A DNA stretch of 64,000 bases. Source: Candidatus Iainarchaeum sp. GTDB taxonomy: Archaea; Iainarchaeota; Iainarchaeia; Iainarchaeales; UBA10219. Location of the stretch: positions 91,163 to 155,162 of the forward strand of contig JAGVWE010000003.1 in assembly GCA_018304425.1 (NCBI GenBank), read 5' to 3'. Both the position numbers and the translations under genes were made by a program. Shown in pieces: positions 24,516 through 32,760 of the stretch (position 1 is its first letter; each line of letters begins with the position of its first letter). Below the pieces are notes generated by a model. That model saw nothing but the letters and a program-made list of their open reading frames with translations, was not told the origin of the DNA and made no database searches.

Positions 24516-26279
24516 ATGAACGTCCTGGGCATCGACGCCAGCCACAACACGGCCGCGCTGGTGAAGGACGGGCGGCTCGTGGCCTCCGCCGAAGAAGAAC
24601 GCTTTGACCGGTGCAAGCACTCCAGAAACCCGCCAGTCCACGCCATCCGCTTCTGCCTGGAATACGCTGGACTAGCCGCGGCCGACGTCGACTACGTCGC
24701 GGTGGGCATGGACGAGGTCGACCATTACGCGGGGCTGGGGCTCATCCTCTCCAAGGTGCTGTTCGACGGCTATCCTCCCGGCCTCCTCCGCAAGCGGTTC
24801 AGCGTGCTACGCCACCACCTGTTCACCGACCCGGCCAGGCTCCGCACCCACTCGCCGTTGTCCAGCGCGTACTGGGGGAAAAAAGTCGACGCTGCCACGG
24901 ACGGAACCGGGCTTTCCGCGGAAATACGGGTCATCCCCCACCACGTCGCGCACGGGGCCTGGGCCTCCCTGCCCACGGGCTGGAAAAATGCCTCCTGCCT
25001 GGTCGCGGACGGCGCCGGCGACTGGGAGTCCACCACGGCCTATGCCTATCACGACCAATCCATCGAATTCCTGCGCAAGGAAACCTACGCGAATTCGCTG
25101 GGCTTCCTCTACTTCAATGCCACCGATTACCTGGGCTTCGGCTTCCTCCAGGAGGGGAAGACCATGGGGCTGGCGGCCTACGGCGACCCCCAGGACGTTC
25201 CGGGCGCGGTCCTCGACCAGATCGTGCGCGTGCCCGGCGAGCTGAGCCCGTGGTACACCGTGGACTCCCGCATCCTGACCGACTACTACTATGGCCGGGG
25301 CTATTTGTCCCACTTCACCCGCCTCTTTGGGGCGCCCAAGCGGCCGCCCGGCCTCGAGGCAACGACGCCCCCTTATCCGGTCGCCGCCGCGGCCGTCCAG
25401 CGCTCGCTCGAAAAAGCGCTGCTGCACACTGTCAAAAAAGTCGTTGAAAGCACGGGCGAGAAGAAGCTGTGCCTGGGCGGCGGGGTCGCCATGAACTGCT
25501 CGGCCAACGGCAAAATCTGGGCCTCCGGGCTCGTCGACGAATTGGCCGTGCAGGTGGCACCCATGGACAGCGGCACGGCGGCCGGCGCGGCGTTGAGGCT
25601 GGCCCAGCAGCTGGGGGAGAAACCGTTGGTCGAACCGGACAGGTCCGACTGGGGCCCGGAGTTTTCGGATGCGGAAATCGAAAAGGCCCTAGAAGCCGCC
25701 GGCCTCCGCTTCGAACGCTGCCCAGGTAGCTCCATTGCCGGCAAGGCCGCGGACCTGGTGGCTAAGGGAAAAATCGTGGGCTGGTTCCAGGGCCGGATGG
25801 AGTTGGGCGCCCGCGCGCTCGGCCACCGCAGCATCCTCGCCAACCCCGGCATCAAAGGAATGAACGACCGAGTGAACCGCGTCAAGCACCGGGAGCTTTG
25901 GCGGCCCTTCGCCCCCTCCATCGCCGCCGAGCGCCTGGGCGAATACGTGCAAAAACCCTGCCCCTCGCCTTTCATGCTCATCGCCTTCCACGCCAACCCA
26001 AACGGGAAACGAGAGTTGCCCACCGTCATCCACGTCGACGGCACCACCCGCGTCCAAACCGTGGACAAGCGACTCGAACCCCTCTACTACCGGCTGCTCC
26101 GGGAAGTCGAGGGCCACACCTCGCACCCCGCCGTGCTCAACACCAGCTTCAATGATGCAGGCGAACCCATTGTCTGCTCGCCCCGGGACGCCATCCGGTC
26201 TTACTTCGGCATGGGTTTGGACGCGCTCGCCATCGGGAATTATTTGGCGTTGAACCCTGAGCCAGGGGCCAAGCGCTGA
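24516..26279 (+). CDS. Carbamoyltransferase of the NodU/CmcH/TobZ family
   Basis: A 587-residue protein with an ASKHA-fold N-terminal domain (VLGIDASHNTAALVKDG, SAEEERFDRCKHSR, HHVAHGAWASLP, DGAGDWESTT, EGKTMGLAAYGDP, GGGVAMNCSANG). The C-terminal YrdC-like domain includes VGWFQGRMELGARALGHRSILANP and WRPFAPSI. It transfers carbamoyl phosphate-derived carbamoyl groups to an unknown acceptor, often a sugar or secondary metabolite. It stands alone here, with no biosynthetic cluster nearby. Confidence 0.9.
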   Translation: MNVLGIDASHNTAALVKDGRLVASAEEERFDRCKHSRNPPVHAIRFCLEYAGLAAADVDYVAVGMDEVDHYAGLGLILSKVLFDGYPPGLLRKRFSVLRHHLFTDPARLRTHSPLSSAYWGKKVDAATDGTGLSAEIRVIPHHVAHGAWASLPTGWKNASCLVADGAGDWESTTAYAYHDQSIEFLRKETYANSLGFLYFNATDYLGFGFLQEGKTMGLAAYGDPQDVPGAVLDQIVRVPGELSPWYTVDSRILTDYYYGRGYLSHFTRLFGAPKRPPGLEATTPPYPVAAAAVQRSLEKALLHTVKKVVESTGEKKLCLGGGVAMNCSANGKIWASGLVDELAVQVAPMDSGTAAGAALRLAQQLGEKPLVEPDRSDWGPEFSDAEIEKALEAAGLRFERCPGSSIAGKAADLVAKGKIVGWFQGRMELGARALGHRSILANPGIKGMNDRVNRVKHRELWRPFAPSIAAERLGEYVQKPCPSPFMLIAFHANPNGKRELPTVIHVDGTTRVQTVDKRLEPLYYRLLREVEGHTSHPAVLNTSFNDAGEPIVCSPRDAIRSYFGMGLDALAIGNYLALNPEPGAKR

Positions 26280-26340
26280 CCCCAGCCGAAACTATATAAA
26301 ATAATCGCTATCCAAGTTGTGTCTCTTCTCGGGGAAGCCC

Positions 26341-27087
26341 ATGACTACTGCGCCAGCCCAGCGGAAAACTTTGCACTCGGTTGTCTCCGGGGTCACCCAG
26401 CAGACCCATGACACGAAGTCCTTCCAAGTAAGGCTGCCAGAGGCCTTTGACTTCCAGCCTGGACAGTTCCTCATGCTTTCCCTGGAGGACCCCGGGAACC
26501 CCGACCTCAAAGGCAAGCAACGCGCGTACTCGATTGCCTCCTCTCCCACCACCCAGGAGTACGTGGAGGTCGTCATCAAGGAGACCCCCAACGGGTTCTT
26601 CTCCAAGTATATGGTGCGTGACTGCCGGGAAGGCGAGAAAGTCAAGTTCACGGGCCCCTGGGGGCACTTCGTCTACAACGAGTCCATGCCCGGGCATTTG
26701 GTGCTCATCGGCGCGGGCTCGGGCATCGCGCCCTTGCTGGCCATGATGCGGTATCTCACCGACAAGAGGCTTTCCAACAAGGCCACGCTGTTCTTCAGCA
26801 ACAAGACCCGGGAAGACGTCATCTACGAGAAGAAGCTGGCGGAACTCCCGAGGCAGAACCCGAACCTCCGCGTCGTCAACACTCTCACCCGCGAAGAAGA
26901 AGGCGACGACTGGAAGGGCGAGCGCGGCCGGGTCTCCGCGGAGATGATCAAGAAGCACATCCCGGACGTCCATGGCGCCCTCTACTACCTATGCGGCCCG
27001 CCCCTGATGGTGGACGGGGTCGTCAAAATGCTCAAGGAAGAGCTGGGCGTCGACCCCGCGAAAATCAAGACCGAGAAATACGACTAG
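26341..27087 (+). CDS. Ferredoxin-NAD(P)H reductase-like flavoprotein
   Basis: A 248-residue FAD/NAD-binding oxidoreductase. The FAD motif RAYSIASSP lies near residue 60, GPWGHFVYN follows, then the NAD-binding GAGSGIAPLLAMMRYL and the C-terminal YYLCGPPLMVDGVVKML. It lacks the 2Fe-2S domain of phthalate-type reductases, so it probably passes electrons between NAD(P)H and a separate ferredoxin; two candidates lie at 29.8 and 31.3 kb. A TATA box CTATATAAAATA lies about 45-55 nt upstream of the ATG. Confidence 0.9.
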   Translation: MTTAPAQRKTLHSVVSGVTQQTHDTKSFQVRLPEAFDFQPGQFLMLSLEDPGNPDLKGKQRAYSIASSPTTQEYVEVVIKETPNGFFSKYMVRDCREGEKVKFTGPWGHFVYNESMPGHLVLIGAGSGIAPLLAMMRYLTDKRLSNKATLFFSNKTREDVIYEKKLAELPRQNPNLRVVNTLTREEEGDDWKGERGRVSAEMIKKHIPDVHGALYYLCGPPLMVDGVVKMLKEELGVDPAKIKTEKYD

Positions 27088-27096
27088 GGGACTGAA

Positions 27097-27405
27097 TCAG
27101 GCCGTGCGCAACTCGATTTTTCCGTCGGCGCCTATTTTGAGCCGAAGCGTTTCCCCTTTCCGGAGTCCAAGCGCCCGCTGGGCTTCTTTTGGGATGCGGA
27201 GGATGAGGTTTGACCGCATCTGCCCGAGCTTCACCGGGAATTCGATGTGCTGGAGTTTGTTGAACAAGAGCAGGCGCTCGGCTTCCGCGCCATCAAAGTA
27301 CTCTTCGCCGCACGCACACTTCCATCCCTTGATGTCATGGCCTTGAAAGCGGAGGCTGGCTTCGGCCGCGATTTTTCCGCACTTTGCACAGATCATTCCC
27401 TTCAT
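27097..27405 (-). CDS. Zinc-finger plus AbrB-domain antitoxin-like regulator
   Basis: A 102-residue two-part protein. Residues 5-35 hold a C-x2-C...C-x-C zinc-finger (ICAKCGK, WKCACGEEYFD) as in MqsA/YgiT-type antitoxins. Residues 60-102 hold a SpoVT/AbrB swapped-hairpin domain (SNLILRIPKEAQRALGLRKGETLRLKI). Start ATG 27405 is chosen because it is the first Met before the Zn module. It lies 12 nt downstream of the DUF4258-like gene and probably binds the inverted repeat at 27691-27709. Confidence 0.82.
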   Translation of the reverse strand: MKGMICAKCGKIAAEASLRFQGHDIKGWKCACGEEYFDGAEAERLLLFNKLQHIEFPVKLGQMRSNLILRIPKEAQRALGLRKGETLRLKIGADGKIELRTA

Positions 27406-27416
27406 AAGTTCACGCC

Positions 27417-27689
27417 CTAAAATACGCCAACATGGGTCAATAACCAACACTCGGAATCCAGCGAATAGTTTACCGACTTCACCGCCACGACCTTCAATGT
27501 TTTCTCCCCCACTTGGACGCACCGTTCCACGCATTCCACGCGCCGGGGACTGCGTGCGCAGTCCAAACCGCATTCGAGGATTTCGACTGCGTCTTCAAGG
27601 GTCATGGCATGCTTCGCCAACTCCTTGAAGGCCGCCTTGCTGGGAAGCACCGGCAGGCCCTTGAAGGACGGGTAAAGCAACTCACCCAC
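27417..27689 (-). CDS. DUF4258-like putative toxin
   Basis: A 90-residue protein with GTG start: SKAAFKELAKHAMTLEDAVEILECGLDC, then VECVERCVQVGEKTLKVVAVKSV, then CWLLTHVGVF. The helix-His start (KHAMT) and the C-terminal strands match the small DUF4258/RelE-like toxin class often paired with MqsA-like zinc-finger antitoxins. It precedes its partner (toxin first). A minus-strand TATA element (ATATATTA, about 27718-27726) lies about 30 nt before the GTG. Confidence 0.68.
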   Translation of the reverse strand: MGELLYPSFKGLPVLPSKAAFKELAKHAMTLEDAVEILECGLDCARSPRRVECVERCVQVGEKTLKVVAVKSVNYSLDSECWLLTHVGVF

Positions 27690-27690
27690 C

Positions 27691-27709
27691 CCTAAACATA
27701 TTCTTTAGG
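27691..27709. promoter_or_regulatory. Operator-like inverted repeat upstream of the TA-like pair
   Basis: CCTAAACATATTCTTTAGG has 6-bp perfect arms (CCTAAA/TTTAGG) around 7 nt. It sits between the minus-strand TATA box and the GTG start at 27689, the position expected for autorepression. Confidence 0.55.
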
Positions 27710-27719
27710 CATATGTCAT

Positions 27720-28019
27720 TAATATATGTTCTTGTTTGCCTTGCGCAACAAAGCATACCAAAGCAAGCAGCCGAACCGATTATAAATTATTCGTCAATTG
27801 ACGAATATATCTGGAAACCCTGAAGGCCCCCTAAACCCTGCCTGACCGGCGCGCTTCTTTCGGGCCTACGCGATTACACGCCCCGACCGAGGCCTGCTTC
27901 CCGAGGCCCAGGGAAGGAGGAAGGAAGCCAGGAAGCGCCCGCCAAATTAGCCGGATCAGGGCGGGGGACGGGAGGGGCGGCCCACCTAAACAGCCCCAAA
28001 AAAAGATATATTTAAATAG
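27720..28019. other. 300-nt region without recognisable gene
   Basis: AT-rich ends (TATA elements near 27780 and 28007) flank a GC-rich block at about 27820-27990 that has no credible reading frame. The block contains repeated purine-rich runs (GGGAAGGAGGAAGGAAG) and GGCC elements and could encode a structured RNA. I recognised no known RNA family. Confidence 0.4.
27789..27806. promoter_or_regulatory. Perfect 18-bp palindrome
   Basis: ATTCGTCAATTGACGAAT is a perfect palindrome just downstream of TATAAATTA (27781-27789). A homodimeric repressor site is the simplest reading. The RHH protein encoded at 28.0-28.3 kb is a possible ligand. Confidence 0.5.
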
Positions 28020-28343
28020 ATGTACGTGTATATACGTGTATGGTTGGTGATATACATTCCAAGTTATGGGCAAAGAGGAAAAGGCAATATTAGAGCGCAA
28101 AGGCGACGCGAGAAAGATAGGGCAAGGACAAGACGCTATTTAGCGACGCACCCTCCAGCCGAAGGGGAAACCATCCCAATATCCATTAGAGTGCCAGCTG
28201 ACCTCCTTGAAGAACTATCAATCATTCGAGAGCAAACTGGTGTTTCTGTGACATTCCAGATGATTAAGGCCACCAGGGAATACCTGGCAAAGAGGAGAGC
28301 CGCAATAGAAAACAGGGGTGAACAGTCCGATGACGAATATTGA
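28020..28343 (+). CDS. RHH-type small DNA-binding protein
   Basis: About 100 residues. The N-terminus is strongly basic (RAQRRREKDRARTRRYLA). The C-terminal part is a ribbon-helix-helix: PISIRVPADLLEELSIIREQTGVSVTFQMIKATREYLAKRR. The start is uncertain. ATG 28020 directly abuts the AT box ATTTAAATA, so TTG 28044 or GTG 28047 may be the real start. It overlaps the HNH gene by 14 nt and so forms a unit with it. The local base composition is more AT-rich than neighbours. Confidence 0.65.
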   Translation: MYVYIRVWLVIYIPSYGQRGKGNIRAQRRREKDRARTRRYLATHPPAEGETIPISIRVPADLLEELSIIREQTGVSVTFQMIKATREYLAKRRAAIENRGEQSDDEY

Positions 28344-28899
28344 TCTATTAGGCGTAATACTGCCAGCACTCGAAAAATACTGGTGGGCACTATTGGTGGC
28401 GCTGGCGCTAATTATTATGCCCCAATTCCGGGCGGCGTTGATACGGGTCAGTGACCACGTTTTGGCCAATCTAGTCGAGCTCATTGGCGTTATCACGTCG
28501 GGTTTTTTGCTGCTGGCCAAGCAAGCCACCACACAGGTTTTTCAAGCAGTGGAAGTAAACCATGTCCAAAAGATTGCGGCGGAAGCGCTGCGAAAACCAT
28601 ATTTTAGCAACGATTGCCGCCGGCTGGTTTGGCGCAACCCGGACCGTGGCTTCTATGAATGCTTCTACAATAAGGACAAGGAAGACCCCTACTCAAACAA
28701 CCTGGTCCATCACTGGGTGTGGAAAAAGCACACGGGAAGCTATCCAAAGCCAGGCAACGAAATCAACCACAAGGACGGGAATAAGTACAACAACGACTTC
28801 AGCAACCTGGAAGAATTACCCAAAGAAGAACACCGATCAAAGCACGCAAGAAACGAAGTGCCCCTTCAGGCAAAAATAGCCCCATATTGCCTGCTGTAA
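28330..28899 (+). CDS. Membrane-anchored HNH-nuclease-like protein
   Basis: A 189-residue protein. The N-terminal third is hydrophobic (YWWALLVALALIIMPQF, then LVELIGVITSGFLLLAKQ), predicting one or two membrane helices. The C-terminal domain has the HNH_3 layout: LVHHWVWKKHTGSYPKPG, then EINHKDGNKYNNDFSNLEEL, then EEHRSKHARN. This matches HNH homing-endonuclease-like proteins, which are normally soluble. ATG 28330 lies inside the RHH gene (overlap 28330-28343). The fusion of membrane anchor and HNH is unusual; it could be a phage-type or defence nuclease. Confidence 0.72.
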   Translation: MTNIDLLGVILPALEKYWWALLVALALIIMPQFRAALIRVSDHVLANLVELIGVITSGFLLLAKQATTQVFQAVEVNHVQKIAAEALRKPYFSNDCRRLVWRNPDRGFYECFYNKDKEDPYSNNLVHHWVWKKHTGSYPKPGNEINHKDGNKYNNDFSNLEELPKEEHRSKHARNEVPLQAKIAPYCLL

Positions 28900-28952
28900 A
28901 AGTGCACGAGAGCCAGTTTCCTGTGCCAAGCAAGAAAAATACGGGCCTAATT

Positions 28953-29336
28953 TCACTTTTTCAAATATTGCTCGATTATTTTTTTAGTGGGGCGTGACAC
29001 GTGAATTTTGCGTTTTCCGGGTTCATGCCAATCATAAGCCGCTATGCCGTGCCCCCGCTGTATTGGAGTGTCCTTCGCCCGAATAAAGAAGACCTTGTGC
29101 AATACATAGGGGGCGTCAAGATAATCAAACAAATATCTACAAGTAAGAGCGCGTAAGTGCAGTTCTTCGTATAGTTCCCGTTTAGCTGCTTGCGCCCCCG
29201 TCTCGCCCGGCTCGACCCTGCCACCAGGCAAAATATAAAGTTGCTTGTTTGGGGTTTCACCGCGAACAACAAGGAAACGATGCCCCGACTTAGACCAATC
29301 TCTAACAATTGCCGTGCCTCTATGTCGTGGGGGCAT
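28953..29336 (-). CDS. NUDIX hydrolase
   Basis: A 127-residue pyrophosphohydrolase with a full NUDIX box GGRVEPGETGAQAAKREL-YEELHL (G-x5-E-x7-RE-x2-EE). It hydrolyses nucleoside-diphosphate-linked compounds; the substrate is unknown. The start is uncertain: ATG 29336, ATG 29342, or an upstream codon at 29390. The composition is more AT-rich than neighbouring chromosome genes, like the HNH/RHH pair, suggesting one transferred island. Confidence 0.85.
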   Translation of the reverse strand: MPPRHRGTAIVRDWSKSGHRFLVVRGETPNKQLYILPGGRVEPGETGAQAAKRELYEELHLRALTCRYLFDYLDAPYVLHKVFFIRAKDTPIQRGHGIAAYDWHEPGKRKIHVSRPTKKIIEQYLKK

Positions 29337-29394
29337 ACGCATAATCAGCACAAAAGCAATTAAAAGCCGCTGGGACACTAGATGACGCACCTAA

Positions 29395-29766
29395 TCAATA
29401 CGGCAGATTCCCCGCCTTCTTGACCGCGCCCCACAGGAAGCCCCACATGATGATGATGTAGAGGAAGGCGCTGACGACGATGAAGGCCGGCGAGTACACG
29501 CGCAGGAGCGCCGCGGCCACCAGGGCCACCAGGACGTAATTGCGTGGGATCATCATGGGCACGTTCATGACGACGAGCCAGGCGCCAAGGAAGAACTGGG
29601 CGAGGAACTCGTCCCCGATGATGCCGCTCAGAGTGAAGAACCCCGCGACCACGATGAGGAGCTTGAAGCGCGCGTCGTTGTTCTCCGCCTTCAGGAAGTA
29701 GATGGCGATGGCCAGGTAGACGCAGACCTTGACAACGAGGTTGTACAGGCTCAGCCAGTCCTCCAT
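29395..29766 (-). CDS. Small four-helix membrane protein
   Basis: A 123-residue protein with about four hydrophobic segments: VVKVCVYLAIAIYFL, LLIVVAGFFTLSGIIG, YVLVALVAAALL and FIVVSAFLYIIIMWGFLW. The family is unknown. It lies 31 nt downstream of the thioredoxin-like ferredoxin on the same strand and could be co-transcribed with it. Confidence 0.6.
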   Translation of the reverse strand: MEDWLSLYNLVVKVCVYLAIAIYFLKAENNDARFKLLIVVAGFFTLSGIIGDEFLAQFFLGAWLVVMNVPMMIPRNYVLVALVAAALLRVYSPAFIVVSAFLYIIIMWGFLWGAVKKAGNLPY

Positions 29767-29797
29767 GCCACCTAGTACGGGTTTGAGGTTAATATAG

Positions 29798-30097
29798 TTA
29801 TTTGGCTGGCCCGGGCCGGCAGTGCCTTTCCACCAGGGCTTTCACGTCTTCGGCTTTCACGCCCTTGTAGTACACGTTGTCGGGGAACACGGCCACGACG
29901 GGCCCTTGGCCGCAGTAGTCGAGGCACTTGGCTTGGCTGACGCGCACCCGGGACTTGAGGCCGCGCTCCTCGACCAGGGCTTTGAGCGCGTCCCTCACTT
30001 CCCTGCCACCCTGGGCCGCGCAGCAAGGCTTCCCGGCCTCGCGCTCGTTGACGCAGACGAAGAAGATTTTCTGGTAACTGGGCTTGAATTCCTGCAT
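29798..30097 (-). CDS. Thioredoxin-like [2Fe-2S] ferredoxin
   Basis: A 99-residue protein: KIFFVCVNEREAGKPCCAAQGG, then AKCLDYCGQGPVVAVFPDNVYY. Four cysteines (VC...PCC and KC-x3-C) match the thioredoxin-fold 2Fe-2S ferredoxin family related to the NuoE C-terminal domain. It is a soluble electron carrier. ATG 30097 is chosen from the start of homology. It is divergent from the unknown gene at 30161. Confidence 0.88.
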   Translation of the reverse strand: MQEFKPSYQKIFFVCVNEREAGKPCCAAQGGREVRDALKALVEERGLKSRVRVSQAKCLDYCGQGPVVAVFPDNVYYKGVKAEDVKALVERHCRPGPAK

Positions 30098-30160
30098 GCA
30101 GGGAATGGGCGGAATTGCGCTTAAAAGGCTTTGCAGGCAAGCATTTTTGGGGGAAAGGAC

Positions 30161-31222
30161 TTGGACTTGTTCGCGGAATTCCGGAAGGCCTTGGAACAGT
30201 CGCGGGAAAAAAAGGCCCTGGCGTTGTTTGACGAGCTCTACGCCAAGAAAAAGGAGTTCTACCGCGTCTTCCGGCAACTCGTTCTCGCGGGCGCGCGGCA
30301 CAAGCCAGGCAGGCGGGAAACGCATGCCTTTCTGCCGTTGAGTGCATCCCTGCAGTCCATGCAGTTCCTGCGCTCCCGCGAGGAAGTGGCCGTGATGATG
30401 CGGCGGCTCATCCGCTACCTGTGCGCCTTGGACCAGGAAAAGACCACGCTGGAACGGCCGCTGCCCGACCGGCCCCTGCACGAGCACACGACTGCCATGG
30501 TGCATGCGGCCGCCACCGGCATCGAAGAGAAACCGGAACGCTTTGCCTTGGCGTGCGCGGCCAAGGAGTTAGCGGACTACGTGGGGCAGCCGGACGCGCA
30601 AACGGTGTTGGCAGCCCGCGGGCTCGGCTTTGCGCCTAGCCCGGAATCATTCACCCAATGGAGGACCCCGAAACGGGAGCCGGACGAAATCCTGTTGGCG
30701 GCCAGCGCCCGGGCCGGTGCGGCCAACGAAAACCTGGTGTGGGCCGCTTGCCTGCTCAAGTCCAGGCGCCTGTTTTCGCCAAAAGCGGAAGCCCATTTGC
30801 TTGCCTGGCTTGAAAGAAAAATGGGGGCCGGAAAAAAAGCGTTGACCCCGAAATCCATTGACCAGACCATTGGGAAAACGCATGGCGAGCTCGCGTTGGG
30901 CGAAGACGAAGGCCAGGCCCTGCTGGAGCACCTCCTCGAACCCAACCCGGCGCATGCCTTGTACGTGCTGCGGGAACTCATTGAGTGGCGCGTGGGCTTG
31001 CGCACGCTGTACCCTGCCTTCCTGATTGGCGGCTACTCCTGTGGTCCCGTGGAATGCCTGGATGCCTTGGTGGCCGTGAACGCGGCCTGCCAGGTCGCGG
31101 AACGCATCGAGAAACCCCTGGCCTTGATTCCCCTGGCGCAAGCCGTTCAAACCATTGCGGCCCGGTTGAAGGCCGGCCAGCGCGTGGAAATCCCGTCCAA
31201 GACCGTGTTCCCCTGGGAGTGA
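30161..31222 (+). CDS. Uncharacterised helical protein (353 aa)
   Basis: No family recognised. It is mostly alpha-helical by eye, with a charged N-terminus (FAEFRKALEQSREKKALALFDELYAKKKEF) and a C-terminal hydrophobic core (LYPAFLIGGYSCGPVECLDALVAVNAACQVAERI). No signal peptide or membrane segment. TTG 30161 is chosen because GGGGGAAAGG directly precedes it and TTAAAA at 30120 could be the TATA box; TTG 30131 or TTG 30167 are alternatives. Confidence 0.65.
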   Translation: MDLFAEFRKALEQSREKKALALFDELYAKKKEFYRVFRQLVLAGARHKPGRRETHAFLPLSASLQSMQFLRSREEVAVMMRRLIRYLCALDQEKTTLERPLPDRPLHEHTTAMVHAAATGIEEKPERFALACAAKELADYVGQPDAQTVLAARGLGFAPSPESFTQWRTPKREPDEILLAASARAGAANENLVWAACLLKSRRLFSPKAEAHLLAWLERKMGAGKKALTPKSIDQTIGKTHGELALGEDEGQALLEHLLEPNPAHALYVLRELIEWRVGLRTLYPAFLIGGYSCGPVECLDALVAVNAACQVAERIEKPLALIPLAQAVQTIAARLKAGQRVEIPSKTVFPWE

Positions 31223-31336
31223 TTCGTTCGTTGACCCAAAACATTATTAAAGGTTAAAGGCCCTAGTTTTGTTAGAGCAGACCCAACGGGAGCTTATTGC
31301 AATCGATTCTCATCAGTGGATTGGGGGGAAAGCGTT

Positions 31337-31564
31337 ATGCCCAAATGGCAAATCATTCACGAACACGACAAATGCATTGGTTGCGGGGCCTGCGCCGCCA
31401 TTGAGCCCAAGCACTGGGTCATGGAAGGCGACAAAGCCCACTTGATGGAGTCCCGCAAAGAGGGCACCAACGAAATCAAGGAAGTCGAGCAACTCGACGG
31501 CAACCAGGAAGCAGCCGACAGTTGCCCCGTGCCCTGCATCTTCGTCAAGAAAATACAGGACTGA
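31337..31564 (+). CDS. Low-molecular-weight [4Fe-4S]/[3Fe-4S] ferredoxin
   Basis: A 75-residue electron carrier: CIGCGACAAIEP near the N-terminus and ADSCPVPCIFV near the C-terminus. C-x2-C-x2-C plus the distal CP gives four ligands for one cluster, with acidic residues between. This is the single-cluster archaeal ferredoxin type. ATG 31337 directly precedes the homology. Confidence 0.93.
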   Translation: MPKWQIIHEHDKCIGCGACAAIEPKHWVMEGDKAHLMESRKEGTNEIKEVEQLDGNQEAADSCPVPCIFVKKIQD

Positions 31565-31622
31565 ACCCGCTCCATCCCTCCCTCTCTTTTCCCTTTAAAT
31601 TCCCTTTCGCTCATGGACTTGC

Positions 31623-32687
31623 ATGGCGCGGAAACCCTTCAACCCGAAAAAACTGCTGCTGCCAGTCTTCGTCTTGCTGCTGGCGGCCCTCTTCATGCGC
31701 CTGGGCCCCACCTACCTTCCACCCATGCCGGCCACCCCACCGGAAACGGTGGCCCTCCAGGCCGTGGACTGGTCGGCTGGCCCCGGGCTTGTCGCGATGC
31801 ACTCGATTGACGTCGGCCAAGGCGACGCCAGCCTGCTCGTGTTCCCCGACGGCAAAACCATTTTGGTGGACGCGGGCAACAACGGCAAAGGCAAGGCCAT
31901 CCTGGCCTACCTTGACCAAATCGGCGTGCAGCAGATTGACTGGCTGGTGGCAACGAACCCCGACGCCGACCACGTGGGCGGAGTGGACGACGTCGTCGAA
32001 GGCATTCCTGTCAAAAACTTCCTCGACCCGGGAGTCAACTGCGTGACCAAAACCTGCAGGGACAACGATGCGGCGCTCGCCAAGGCAGGAATCCTCAAGA
32101 CCTTTGCCCACCGGGGCGAGGCCCTGGACCTGGGCGACGGGTTCAAGGTCGGCATCCTCAACCCGACAAAACCCCTGTCCTTCGACAAGGAAAACAACAA
32201 CTCCATCGTCTTGTTCGTGGACACCCAAGGCAAGGACTTCCTGTTGCCAGGCGACTGCGAAAAAGAATGCGAGGCCCAACTCGTGCAAGCCTTTGGAGAC
32301 CAGCTGAAGGCCGACGTCTACAAGGCCGGGCACCACGGCAGCCGCACGAGCTCCACCCAGGAATTCCTCGACCAAATCAAGCCCTCAATAACCGTGGTCT
32401 CCGCCGGAAAAGACAACCGCTGGGGCCATCCCCACCCGGAGACCCTGGAAAAACTCAGGACCATGAACGCGCGCGTCCTCCGCACCGACGAACTTGGAAA
32501 CATCGCGCTCTACTCCGACCCAGCCCAGGGCTGCTGCCAGGAGTGCCGTGAAAGCCTCTCCCGGGATCCCCGCGGCGTGGGCCCTTCCGGAATCGCCTGC
32601 GCGTCGTACGGAAGCCAGTTGAGCCTGCTGTGCCGCGGGCAATTCGAGGCCGCGCCGAAGACGGCGGCAGAGTGCCTGGCCTCCTAG
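31623..32687 (+). CDS. ComEC/Rec2-like metallo-beta-lactamase-fold hydrolase
   Basis: A 354-residue protein with an N-terminal membrane anchor (LLLPVFVLLLAALFMRL) and an extracytoplasmic beta-lactamase domain: HSIDVGQGDASLLVFPDG, VDAGNNG, ATNPDADHVGGVDDVV, LLPGDCEKECE and AGHHGSRTSST. These match the soluble domain of ComEC-type proteins, with the usual THxHxDH replaced by NPDADH. Possible roles are DNA or phosphoester hydrolysis at the cell surface. The C-terminus is Cys-rich (GCCQECRE). Confidence 0.88.
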   Translation: MARKPFNPKKLLLPVFVLLLAALFMRLGPTYLPPMPATPPETVALQAVDWSAGPGLVAMHSIDVGQGDASLLVFPDGKTILVDAGNNGKGKAILAYLDQIGVQQIDWLVATNPDADHVGGVDDVVEGIPVKNFLDPGVNCVTKTCRDNDAALAKAGILKTFAHRGEALDLGDGFKVGILNPTKPLSFDKENNNSIVLFVDTQGKDFLLPGDCEKECEAQLVQAFGDQLKADVYKAGHHGSRTSSTQEFLDQIKPSITVVSAGKDNRWGHPHPETLEKLRTMNARVLRTDELGNIALYSDPAQGCCQECRESLSRDPRGVGPSGIACASYGSQLSLLCRGQFEAAPKTAAECLAS

Positions 32688-32760
32688 GCCCACCCGGAAA
32701 ACCCAGCCGGCCTGCACGGACGCCACACCGGTTTTAAACTGCTTGCATTCCCCTTACCCT

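Noticed and set aside
27815..27826. 12-bp word AAACCCTGAAGG, repeated at 41591-41602
   Set aside because: A single 12-mer repeat in 64 kb without shared context is expected by chance and shows no extended similarity.
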